DNA of 64,000 nt, taken from the NCBI RefSeq assembly GCF_018070075.1, contig NZ_JAGPXE010000003.1, positions 124,001 through 188,000 of the forward strand. Direction: 5' to 3'. Shown one piece after another: positions 7,161 to 14,727 of this stretch. The position numbers and the translations under genes were made by a program. The stretch is from Saccharopolyspora endophytica (GTDB taxonomy: Bacteria; Actinomycetota; Actinomycetes; Mycobacteriales; Pseudonocardiaceae). Under the pieces are notes generated by a model. It was not told the origin of the DNA. It saw only the letters and a program-made list of their open reading frames with translations, and ran no database searches. Numbering within the stretch: the first letter of the stretch is position 1; each line of letters begins with the position of its first letter.

Positions 7161-8861
7161 TCACTTGTACATGGTCTGGTTCATCGTTCCCGGGGCGTAG
7201 ACCTCGGGATCGACCCAGACGTTGATCAGCGACGGCTTGCCGGACTCGCGCGCGCGTTGCAGCGCGGGGGCGATGTCGGCGGGGTCGTGGACCTCTTCGC
7301 CGTAGCCGCCGAGCATCTGCGCGAACTTGCTGTAGGGGATGTCGCCGAGGGTGTTGCCGACCCGGCCGCGGTCCTCGCCGTACTTGGCGACCTGGCCGTA
7401 GCGGATCTGGTTCATCGAGGAGTTGTTGCCGACGATGCCCACGAAGGGCAGGTCGAAGCGCACCATCGTCTCGAAGTCCCAGCCGGTGAGGCTGAACGCG
7501 CCGTCGCCGAACAGGCACACCACTTCCTTGTCGGGGCAGGCCTTCTTGGCGGCCATGGCGAACGGCACGCCGACGCCGAGGGTTCCCAGCGGCCCGGGGT
7601 CCATCCAGTGGCCGGGGGCCTTGGGCTGGATGACCTGTCCGGAGAAGGTGACGATGTCGCCGCCGTCGCCGATGTAGATGGAGTCCTCGGTGAGGAACTC
7701 GTTGATCTCGTGCACCAGCCGGTAGGGGTCGATGGGGGAGGAGTCGGAGTGCTGGCGCGGGAGGCGCTTGGTCAGCGCGGCGCTCTCGACCTCGCGCAGT
7801 TCCTGCACCCACGCCCTGCGCCCGCTGGCGCCGTTGTCGGTGCGCCCGGACGCGGCCTGCGACAGGGCGGTGAGCACCGCGTCGGCGTCGCCGACGATGC
7901 CCAGGTCGACGTCGCGGTTGCGGCCGACCGTGCGGTAGTCCAGGTCGATCTGCACGACCGTCGCCTCGGGGGAGAGGCGCTTGCCGTAGCCCATCCGGAA
8001 GTCGAACGGCGTGCCGAGGATGATGATCAGGTCGGAGTTCTGGAAGGCGTAGCGGCGCGCGAGCTGGAAGTGCAGCGGGTCCCCGGGCGGGAGCGTGCCG
8101 CGTCCGGCGCCGTTGCAGAACGCGGGGACGTTGAGCTCGCGGACCAGCTTGACCGCCGAGTCGGTGGCCCGGCAGGTCCAGGTCTGGCTTCCCAGCAGGA
8201 TGCAGGGCTTCTCGGCCTTGACCAGCAGGTCGGCGAGCTTCTGCACCGCGTCGGGATCACCCGCCGAGCGGGTGGTGGCCCGGTATCCGCCGGCCTGCGG
8301 GATGCGGGCCTTGTCCACCGGGACCTTGGCGTCGAGCACGTCGCGCGGGATCTCCAGGAACGACGGGCCGGGCGAGCCGTGGAAGCACTCGCGGAAGGCC
8401 ATCGAGACCATGTCGGCGGCGCGTTCGGTGTGCGGCACGGTGGCGGCGAACTTGGTGATCGGGTTCATCATGTCCACGTGCGGCAGGTCCTGCAGCGAGC
8501 CCATCTTGTGCTGCGACAGCGCGCCCTGGCCGCCGATGAGCAGCATCGGGCTCTCCGCGCGGAAGGCGTTGGCCACGCCGGTGACCGCGTCGGTGGTGCC
8601 GGGACCCGCGGTGACCACCGCGCAGCCGGGCTTGCCGGTGATGCGGGAGTAGCCGTCGGCGGCGTGGGCGGCGACCTGCTCGTGGCGCACGTCGATGACG
8701 TCGATGCCCTCGTCGACGCAGCCGTCGTAGATGTCGATGATGTGGCCACCGCAGAGGGTGAAGATCGTGTCCACGCCTTCGGCTTTGAGCGCCTTGGCGA
8801 CGAGGTGACCGCCGGAGATCTGATCGGGTTCGCCTGCGTTGTCGGGTGCCGTCTGGGCCAT
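7161..8861 (-). CDS. ThDP-dependent lyase, probable 2-hydroxyacyl-CoA lyase (oxalyl-CoA decarboxylase relative)
   Basis: The 566-residue protein has all three ThDP-enzyme domains: a PYR domain with catalytic Glu61 (VRHEQVAAHA), a central Rossmann domain, and a PP domain with GDGAFSLT...GNN for ThDP/Mg binding. Oxalyl-CoA decarboxylases have GDYEE at the substrate loop. Here the loop is GSLQDLPHVD (Leu123, Gln124), resembling GAFQEFPQV of human HACL1. Lyases of that type split 2-hydroxyacyl-CoA into an aldehyde or ketone plus formyl-CoA; an actinobacterial one acts on 2-hydroxyisobutyryl-CoA in Actinomycetospora. The adjacent formyl-CoA transferase would use the product. Start ATG 8861 has GGGGA upstream. 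It is the first gene of the leftward operon, behind the operator at 8912. Oxalyl-CoA decarboxylase or an acetolactate-synthase-like role remain possible. Confidence 0.75.
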   Translation of the reverse strand: MAQTAPDNAGEPDQISGGHLVAKALKAEGVDTIFTLCGGHIIDIYDGCVDEGIDVIDVRHEQVAAHAADGYSRITGKPGCAVVTAGPGTTDAVTGVANAFRAESPMLLIGGQGALSQHKMGSLQDLPHVDMMNPITKFAATVPHTERAADMVSMAFRECFHGSPGPSFLEIPRDVLDAKVPVDKARIPQAGGYRATTRSAGDPDAVQKLADLLVKAEKPCILLGSQTWTCRATDSAVKLVRELNVPAFCNGAGRGTLPPGDPLHFQLARRYAFQNSDLIIILGTPFDFRMGYGKRLSPEATVVQIDLDYRTVGRNRDVDLGIVGDADAVLTALSQAASGRTDNGASGRRAWVQELREVESAALTKRLPRQHSDSSPIDPYRLVHEINEFLTEDSIYIGDGGDIVTFSGQVIQPKAPGHWMDPGPLGTLGVGVPFAMAAKKACPDKEVVCLFGDGAFSLTGWDFETMVRFDLPFVGIVGNNSSMNQIRYGQVAKYGEDRGRVGNTLGDIPYSKFAQMLGGYGEEVHDPADIAPALQRARESGKPSLINVWVDPEVYAPGTMNQTMYK

Positions 8862-8911
8862 CAGCGCTCATCCCCTTGTGTGAACACGCGTCTGCGGTCG
8901 TCTCCATACTG

Positions 8912-8922
8912 CATACCGTATG
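8912..8922. promoter_or_regulatory. GntR-type operator CATACCGTATG upstream of the lyase operon
   Basis: A perfect 11-bp palindrome sits 50 bp before the lyase start, with an overlapping extra half site CATACTGCAT at 8905-8914. It matches the core seen at 1320, 9098 and 12341. Confidence 0.6.
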
Positions 8923-9097
8923 AGGTCTGTATCAGGGATACCGCAGCGAAGCGCGGGTGTCCATAGGTCGCCGCGGGATTCGTCGCCGGCCGAAGTGCGT
9001 CCACAGTGGATGGAAGGAATGCGGATCAGCTGGCCAGCGGGTCGATCTCGGCTTTCTTCAGAAGCCCGGGAGGGCGAGAATCTTGCCCGGTGATTCA

Positions 9098-9108
9098 CAT
9101 ACTGTATA
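9098..9108. promoter_or_regulatory. GntR-type operator CATACTGTATA upstream of the reductase gene
   Basis: This near-palindrome (one mismatch) lies 52 bp before the GTG at 9161. Together with the site at 8912 it gives each side of the 299-bp divergent promoter region its own operator copy. Confidence 0.55.
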
Positions 9109-9160
9109 CTGAATGCACCGACACCTGCGCCTGGCCGCAAGACCAGAGCGGAGATCGATT

Positions 9161-10168
9161 GTGAGAGTCGCTGTTGTCGGCGCCGGTGCCATCGGCGCGT
9201 ACGTGGGTGCCTGCCTGCATCGGGCGGGAGCGGACGTGAGCCTGCTGGCTCGTGGGGACAACCTGGCCGCGCTGCGCGCCGACGGCGTGCGGGTGCTCAG
9301 CCCCCGCGGGGACTTCCAGGCCACGCCCCACGCCACCGACGATCCGGCTGAGATCGGCGCGGTCGACCACGTCGTCCTCGGCCTGAAGGCATATTCCTAC
9401 GCCACCTGCGGACCACTGGTCCACCCCCTGCTCAAGGAGGACACCACGATCATCGCCGCGCAGAACGGAATTCCGTGGTGGTACTTCCACGGACTGCGCG
9501 GCCCCTTCGAAGGCCACCGCATCGACACCGTCGACCCCGGTGGCGCCGTCAGCCGGGTCCTGCCGCCACGCCGCGCCATCGGCTGCGTGGTCTACGCCGC
9601 CACCGAACTCGACGCCCCCGGAGTGGTGCGGCACAGGGAGGGGACCCGCTTCTCCATCGGCGAACCCGACGGCACCGCTTCCGGGCGCTGCCGCGAGTTC
9701 AGCGACGCCATGATCGCCGGCGGGCTGAAGTGCCCGGTCGAGGACGACATCCGCCGCGACATCTGGATCAAGCTGATGGGCAACGTCGCCTTCAACCCGA
9801 TCAGCGCGCTCACCGGAGCCACCCTCGCCGGGATGTGCCGCCACTCGGGCGTGCGGGCGCTCGTGGCCGCGATGATGCGCGAATCGCTGGAGATCGCCGC
9901 CGCGCTCGGCTGCTCTCCTGACATCGCCATCGACCGGCGTCTGGCCGGAGCCGAACGCACCGGTGACCACAAGACCTCGACCCTGCAGGACCTGGAGAGG
10001 GGAAAACCCCTGGAACTGGAGGCGATGCTCACCGCGGTCGTCGAACTTGCCGACCTGGTGGGTGCCGAAGCCCCCACGTTGCGCACCGTCAACGCACTCG
10101 GTGACCTGCTCGGTCAGCGGCTCGCGCCCGGCGAGCCCGCGACGGCCGGGCGCATCCCACGGGAGTGA
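9161..10168 (+). CDS. Ketopantoate reductase (ApbA/PanE) family oxidoreductase
   Basis: The ~335-residue protein starts with a dinucleotide-binding Rossmann motif VAVVGAGAIGAYVGA and has the family's C-terminal helical domain with IKLMGNVAFNPISALTGAT. Family members reduce 2-oxo acids to 2-hydroxy acids with NADPH; PanE itself makes pantoate. The GTG start at 9161 has GGAG (9150-9153) 7 nt before it. The upstream in-frame ATG at 9113 lies on the operator and has no ribosome site. Divergence from a 2-hydroxyacyl-CoA lyase-like gene under the same operator suggests a catabolic role interconverting 2-oxo and 2-hydroxy acids rather than pantothenate synthesis. That role is inferred. Confidence 0.8.
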   Translation: MRVAVVGAGAIGAYVGACLHRAGADVSLLARGDNLAALRADGVRVLSPRGDFQATPHATDDPAEIGAVDHVVLGLKAYSYATCGPLVHPLLKEDTTIIAAQNGIPWWYFHGLRGPFEGHRIDTVDPGGAVSRVLPPRRAIGCVVYAATELDAPGVVRHREGTRFSIGEPDGTASGRCREFSDAMIAGGLKCPVEDDIRRDIWIKLMGNVAFNPISALTGATLAGMCRHSGVRALVAAMMRESLEIAAALGCSPDIAIDRRLAGAERTGDHKTSTLQDLERGKPLELEAMLTAVVELADLVGAEAPTLRTVNALGDLLGQRLAPGEPATAGRIPRE

Positions 10169-10170
10169 GC

Positions 10171-10242
10171 ATGTCCGACCGCAGCAGCACCCGGGCCCGC
10201 CGCGCGCTCGTCGCGGCGGGCCCGGCCAGGGGTCCGCGATGA
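10171..10242 (+). CDS. Possible 23-residue ORF coupled to the acyl-CoA dehydrogenase gene
   Basis: ATG 10171 begins 2 bp after the reductase stop and ends in a TGA overlapping the ATG at 10239 (ATGA). It fills the gap between the two genes exactly. The peptide is Arg/Ala-rich and unrecognised. It may only serve to carry ribosomes across, or be a chance frame. Confidence 0.2.
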   Translation: MSDRSSTRARRALVAAGPARGPR

Positions 10243-11357
10243 CGGCCCGCAACCACCGCGACGCGCTCGACCGCGTCCTGCGCAGGACCATCGAGCCGCG
10301 AGCTCGCGACACCGACGGTGCAGGACGGTTCCCGCGCGAGAACGTCGACGCGCTCGGTCGGTCCGGTCTGCTCGGCCTGACCCTGCCCACCCGGCACGGC
10401 GGCTGCGGCCGCGGCCTCGGCGAAGCCGTCGAGGTCACCGACCGGGTCGCCCGAGTCTGCGGATCCACCGCCGCGGTGCTGGCCGCCCACTACGCGGCCA
10501 CGGCGGTGCTGACCCGCCACGCCGATCCCGAACTGCTGCGCGCGATCGCCACCGGCCGCCACCTCAGCACCCTGGCGGTGGCCGAGACCGGGAATCCCGG
10601 ACTGGTCCCGGCAGGGCGGGCGGAATCGCGCGGGGGAGTGGTCGCCCTGTCGGCCCGCAAGAACTGGGTCGTCTCGGCCGGTGAAGCCGACAGCTACGTC
10701 TGGACCGGACCGCCCACCGGGCCGCGCAGCGGCCTGTCGCTGTGGCTGATCCCGGCCGAAGCGCCCGGCCTGTGCGTTCCCGCATCGGCCGACGCGGTGG
10801 GGCTGCGCGGCAGCGCCACCGCGACCATCACCGCGGACCCGGTCCTGGTCCCCACCTCCGCCGCGATCGGCGGCGACGGGGCCGCGCAGGAGCTGATGGA
10901 GGTGATCCTGCCCTGGCTGTGCGCCCTGCAGGCCGCGCTCGCGCTCGGCCTGATGCGGGCGGTGCTCGCTCGCGGCGTCGAGTGCGTGACCGGCCCGCAG
11001 CCGTCCTGGTCCCGCTGGCAGGCCCCGCCCGCCGAGCAACCCGAGGTCAGGGCCGATCTGGCCCGGATGCGGACGAAGGTGGACACCGCCGAGCTGGTGC
11101 TCGCCGACGCCGTCCACCACGGCTGGCACCCCGACGGTCTGCAACGACTGCTGCAGGCCCGCGCGCTCAGCGGCGAGAACGCCGTCCAGGTCGCCGAACT
11201 CGGCATCAAGGTGTGCGGTCAGCACGCGTTCCGCCAGGACTACGGCGTCGAACGCCGCTTCAGAGATGCCCACACCGCGGCCCACGGTCAGTTCGCGGTG
11301 GATCAAGCCCTGGACCACCTGGGCAGAATCGCCTGCGGGAAGCCGCTTTTGGCCTAG
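10239..11357 (+). CDS. Acyl-CoA dehydrogenase family protein
   Basis: The 372-residue protein follows the acyl-CoA dehydrogenase plan. It has an N-terminal helical domain (about 1-110, GLLGLTLPTRHGGCG), a middle beta domain with the substrate/flavin segment VAETGNPGLVPAGRAE, and a C-terminal helical domain with QVAELGIKVCGQHAF. Members oxidise acyl-CoA with FAD, while some relatives are flavin monooxygenases. It lies directly after the reductase gene and shares its promoter, then ends at a hairpin terminator. ATG 10239 fits the domain start; reading further upstream enters the previous gene. Exact substrate is not visible. It would act on an acyl-CoA made in the same pathway. Confidence 0.75.
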   Translation: MTARNHRDALDRVLRRTIEPRARDTDGAGRFPRENVDALGRSGLLGLTLPTRHGGCGRGLGEAVEVTDRVARVCGSTAAVLAAHYAATAVLTRHADPELLRAIATGRHLSTLAVAETGNPGLVPAGRAESRGGVVALSARKNWVVSAGEADSYVWTGPPTGPRSGLSLWLIPAEAPGLCVPASADAVGLRGSATATITADPVLVPTSAAIGGDGAAQELMEVILPWLCALQAALALGLMRAVLARGVECVTGPQPSWSRWQAPPAEQPEVRADLARMRTKVDTAELVLADAVHHGWHPDGLQRLLQARALSGENAVQVAELGIKVCGQHAFRQDYGVERRFRDAHTAAHGQFAVDQALDHLGRIACGKPLLA

Positions 11358-11370
11358 GAAGAGGAAAGAA

Positions 11371-11393
11371 CGGCCGCTCCCCACAAGCGGCCG
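11371..11393 (+). terminator. Hairpin terminator after the acyl-CoA dehydrogenase gene
   Basis: CGGCCGCT and AGCGGCCG form a perfect 8-bp stem with a 7-nt loop, 13 bp after the stop. The 200 bp from here to the convergent gntR stop hold nothing else I recognise. Confidence 0.65.
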
Positions 11394-11595
11394 CTCTCGG
11401 TCCCCCTCCCAGAACGGTGACGCCGGCGCCGGCGCGATGAATCCCCCATCACTCATCGAACCGGCGCCCGGCCACCCGAGCGACCGCCGATCCAACACCG
11501 GACGCCCATGTGCCCCAGGCAGGCAACACGAATGGTGCACGATTCAGCTTTCTCGGTGCTTTCACAACGGAGAAGCCGGAGCGTGTGGAGTTGAT

Positions 11596-12282
11596 CTAGT
11601 CCTCGGTGCTCTGATCGAGGTAGCTCTTGCGGGTGTGCTCGGTGTGCTCGCGCATGAGGTTCGACGCGGTGTCGCCGTCCTTCTTGGCGATGGCGTCGAT
11701 GAGCGCGGAGTGCTCGTCCCAGGCCTGCTTGCCGCGGCTCTTGGCGACGGGCGTGTGGTACCAGCGGACCCGGCGGTTGATCTGCGCGGCGAGTTCGTTG
11801 AGGACCTTGTTGCCGGACATCTCGGTGATCTTGGCGTGCAGCTCGGCGTTGGCGGCCACGACCGCTTCGACGTCGTCGGCCTTGAGCGCGGCGAGACCGG
11901 ACTTGTAGATCCGCTTGAGCTCGGCGACGCCGTCCTTGGTGGAGTTCAGCGCCGCCAGCCGGGCGGATTCGGCTTCCAGCAGGGTTCGCACACCGAGGAG
12001 CTGATCGGCCTCCTCCGGGGTGGGGCTGTGGACGAAGGCGCCGTAACCCGGGCGCAGGTCGACCCACTCGTCCTTCTGCAGCCACTGGAGGGCTTCGCGG
12101 ACGGGCTGGCGGGAGACGCCGAGCGCCTCGGCCAGTTCCTTCTCGACCAGGTGCTGGCCGGGCTTGAGCTCACCGGTGATGATCAGTTCGAGGATGGCCT
12201 CGTAGACCGTCTCGCGCAGCGGTACCGGGCGCGCCACCTGGCGGGTGGCGATGCCCTCGGACAGCTTCGAGGTCAGCGACAT
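11596..12282 (-). CDS. GntR family regulator, FCD subgroup; likely local repressor
   Basis: The 228-residue protein has an N-terminal winged helix (about 20-90, VYEAILELIITGELKPGQHL, then LAEALGVSRQPVREALQWL). A C-terminal all-helical FCD ligand domain follows, with Asp/His-type metal or acid binding residues (ELHAKITE and a later DEHSALIDAI). Regulators of this group sense carboxylates or CoA esters and usually repress. Its own promoter holds a copy of the CATACNGTAT operator (12341), as do three promoters of the neighbouring acid-catabolism genes, so autoregulation and control of the 1-11 kb genes is the simplest reading. Start ATG 12282. The effector is unknown. Confidence 0.85.
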   Translation of the reverse strand: MSLTSKLSEGIATRQVARPVPLRETVYEAILELIITGELKPGQHLVEKELAEALGVSRQPVREALQWLQKDEWVDLRPGYGAFVHSPTPEEADQLLGVRTLLEAESARLAALNSTKDGVAELKRIYKSGLAALKADDVEAVVAANAELHAKITEMSGNKVLNELAAQINRRVRWYHTPVAKSRGKQAWDEHSALIDAIAKKDGDTASNLMREHTEHTRKSYLDQSTED

Positions 12283-12315
12283 GCGGTCAGCTCCGGTTGC
12301 TCGTACCGACGGTGG

Positions 12316-12334
12316 CCACGGGCTCAGCCCGTGG
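12316..12334. promoter_or_regulatory. Leader hairpin between operator and gntR start
   Basis: CCACGGGC-tca-GCCCGTGG is a perfect 8-bp stem with a 3-nt loop, followed on the + strand by TTTT. On the gntR message it would lie in the 5' leader. On the + strand it looks like a terminator that would stop rightward readthrough. Confidence 0.4.
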
Positions 12335-12340
12335 TTTTAG

Positions 12341-12351
12341 CATACAGTATT
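12341..12351. promoter_or_regulatory. GntR-type operator CATACAGTATT upstream of gntR
   Basis: Fourth copy of the CATACNGTAT core, 59 bp before the gntR start. It implies autoregulation. Confidence 0.55.
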
Positions 12352-12540
12352 CCGGACGGTGAGCGCGGAGGCGCGAGCGGCGGAACCGATTCGTCCAGTG
12401 TGGACCAGCCGCTGGGCCGAACGGATGGATAACGGGTGTGGTCCTGGACACCATCCTCCGGCCGGACTACAACCACCGGTGCCAGGCCTCAGAGCCGAGG
12501 TCCGCGGGGAACGATCCGCTCCCCACTGCCGGAGGCGCCG

Positions 12541-13323
12541 ATGAGCGTGCCCGCGTTGCTCCCGTTCGCAGCGGTCGCCGTGCTGCTCGCAGCAGTGGCC
12601 ACCGACCTGCTCACCTGCGCCCGAGGCCGCGCCCCCACGCGGCACGACCTGACCGTGGCCGCGGCCGGAATCGCGGTCGCGCTGCTCGCCGCGGGTGGCC
12701 TGAGCATCGGTTCACCGGCGGCAGCCGGGGAGTTCCTGGCGGCGTGGGGGTCGGCGTTCGCGGTCACCGTGGACCTGGCCGTCGTGCTCGTGGTGCTGAC
12801 CCACCGGATCCCCGCCGCGAGAGGTCTGGTGGTGCTCGCCGTCGGGGCCTCCGCCCTGGCCCGGATCGTCCTGGCGGCCACCGGAGTCGCCGGGGTCGCG
12901 TGGATCTCGGCGCTGTTCGGGCTGCTGGTGCTCGTCGCCGCGTGGCGGCTGTTCCGGAGCGGCGAAACCGGCCTGCCGCGCGCCGGGTCGCTGAGCCTCG
13001 GCGCAGTTCCGGCGGCGGTGGCGTTCGGCGCCTTCGCGGTCTCGGCGACCGGCGGAGGATCGGTGGTGGTGCTGTGCGCGAACCTGCTCGCGCTGCTCGG
13101 CGCCGTCCGGCTGGTGCGGCTGACCGCCCGGCTGTGCGCGCGGGCGCCCGACGCGGCGGTCGGCTTCTCGGCGCTGCTGGTGTTCCTCGGGGTGAAATCC
13201 CTGCTCTCCGGGCTGTCCGGGCACGGGCCCGCGGACGACGCCGGGGTGATGGTGCTGTCGCTGGGGATGGCACTGCTGGTGGCGGCGCTGATGGTGATCA
13301 CCGCGGTGCGCGCCGAGCGTTGA
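12541..13323 (+). CDS. Integral membrane protein, distant TerC-like
   Basis: The 260-residue protein is almost entirely hydrophobic, with about seven to eight helices. The segment with FAVTVDLAVVLVVL, then RIPAARGLVVLAVGASALAR and a short LFRSGE loop resembles the pattern of TerC/Alx membrane proteins, though the usual DNA motif of TerC is weakened to VDLA. TerC relatives act in metal or tellurite homeostasis. ATG 12541 follows GGAGG (12531-12535). It is divergent from gntR and followed by the amidase gene, perhaps as an operon. I cannot exclude an unrelated membrane family. Confidence 0.5.
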   Translation: MSVPALLPFAAVAVLLAAVATDLLTCARGRAPTRHDLTVAAAGIAVALLAAGGLSIGSPAAAGEFLAAWGSAFAVTVDLAVVLVVLTHRIPAARGLVVLAVGASALARIVLAATGVAGVAWISALFGLLVLVAAWRLFRSGETGLPRAGSLSLGAVPAAVAFGAFAVSATGGGSVVVLCANLLALLGAVRLVRLTARLCARAPDAAVGFSALLVFLGVKSLLSGLSGHGPADDAGVMVLSLGMALLVAALMVITAVRAER

Positions 13324-13347
13324 CGGATCGTCATTCGCGAGCCGAAG

Positions 13348-14727
13348 ATGAGCCCTTCGCTGATCAGCCGGGCGGGAGGCGCCTTGAGCACCGGGACGCA
13401 GCACACGACAGGTTTCTTCCACGGCCGCACCATCGACGAGCTCGGCGAGCAGCTGCGCCGCGATGAGCTGCGCGCCGTCGACCTCGCCACCGCCGCGCTC
13501 GCCGCGGTCGACGCGCTCGACGGCGAGCTGAACGCCGTGGTCACCCTCGACCGCGACGGCGCGCTGCGCGCGGCGGAGAAGGCCGACGCCGAGCTGTCCG
13601 ACGGCCTCGACCGCGGCGCGCTGCACGGCATTCCGGTGGCGGTCAAGGACATCATCGACGTGGCCGGGTTGCGCACCACCATGGGCTCGGCGCACTTCGC
13701 CGACCACGTGTCCACATCGGACGCCGAGTGCGTGCGGCGGTTGCGGGAGGCCGGGGCGGTGATCATCGGCAAGACCACCACGCACGAGTTCGCCTTCGGC
13801 CCCACCGGGGACCGCGCCCACAACGGGCCCTCGCGCAACCCGCACGATCGCGGGCGGATGACCGGCGGCTCCAGCGGCGGTAGCGGCGCGGCGGTCGCCG
13901 CCGGGATGGTGCCGCTGGCGCTGGGCACCGACACCGGTGGTTCGGTGCGCATCCCGGCATCGCTGTGCGGGGTCGCCGGTTTCAAACCCGCCCACGGCGC
14001 GATTCCCACCGACGGCGTGTTCCCGCTGTCGCAGACCCTCGACCACGTCGGCGTGCTCGCGGGCACCACCGCCGACTGCCGGCTGGCCTACCGGGTGCTG
14101 GCCGGGCTGCGGCCGATGCCCAGCCGCGAGCGCGGTTCCGAGGTGTCCCTCGGCTGGATCCCGCCGGACCTGCTGCACCCCACCGACCCCCGGGTCACCG
14201 GCGTCGCGCGGACTGCGCTCGACGTCGACGGGATCGACGTGCGGGAAGTCCGGCCGAGCGGGCTGGAGGGGATGCTGCGAGCCTTCGGCGCGATCCAGTT
14301 CAGCGAGGCCCACGCCGTGCACGCCGAGCGCATCGCCGACGCGCCGCAGCTGTTCACCGACGACGTCCTGGCGATCCTGCGGCTGGCCGGTGAGACCGCG
14401 GGTTGGCAGTACGTGCGGGCGCTCGGTGAGCGCGACGACTGGCGCGCCGAGGTCGCCGGGCTGCTCGACGAGGTCGAGCTGCTGGCCATGCCCACCACCT
14501 GCGTCACCGCGCCCGAGATCGACCAGCGCGAGATCGAGGTCAACGGCACGGCAACGCCGGTGCGCGGCCCGCTGATCGGGCTGACCCGGCCCTGGAACCT
14601 CGCCGGAGCCCCGGCGATCTCGGTGCCCGCCGGAACGGTGGACGGGCTCCCGGTCGGCCTGCAGCTGGTCGGCCGACCGGGACAGGAGGACCGGCTGTTC
14701 GCCGTCGCCGCCCGACTCAGCCGTTGA
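13348..14727 (+). CDS. Amidase signature family hydrolase
   Basis: The 459-residue protein contains the full Ser-cisSer-Lys triad: Lys100 (PVAVKDIID), Ser175 in TGGSSGGSG and Ser199 in GTDTGGSVRIPAS. The spacing (75 and 24 residues) matches the family. Such enzymes hydrolyse amides to a carboxylate and ammonia; GatA-like roles are unlikely because no gatB or gatC is near. An alternative TTG start at 13384 has a closer GGGAGG; I keep ATG 13348. Its last 11 bp overlap the convergent dehydrogenase gene. In this setting it could release an acid that feeds the neighbouring acyl-CoA enzymes, which is speculative. Confidence 0.85.
   Translation: MSPSLISRAGGALSTGTQHTTGFFHGRTIDELGEQLRRDELRAVDLATAALAAVDALDGELNAVVTLDRDGALRAAEKADAELSDGLDRGALHGIPVAVKDIIDVAGLRTTMGSAHFADHVSTSDAECVRRLREAGAVIIGKTTTHEFAFGPTGDRAHNGPSRNPHDRGRMTGGSSGGSGAAVAAGMVPLALGTDTGGSVRIPASLCGVAGFKPAHGAIPTDGVFPLSQTLDHVGVLAGTTADCRLAYRVLAGLRPMPSRERGSEVSLGWIPPDLLHPTDPRVTGVARTALDVDGIDVREVRPSGLEGMLRAFGAIQFSEAHAVHAERIADAPQLFTDDVLAILRLAGETAGWQYVRALGERDDWRAEVAGLLDEVELLAMPTTCVTAPEIDQREIEVNGTATPVRGPLIGLTRPWNLAGAPAISVPAGTVDGLPVGLQLVGRPGQEDRLFAVAARLSR

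Noticed and set aside
5754-8966. 1070-codon rightward frame
   Set aside because: Low-complexity antisense shadow of frc and the lyase genes.
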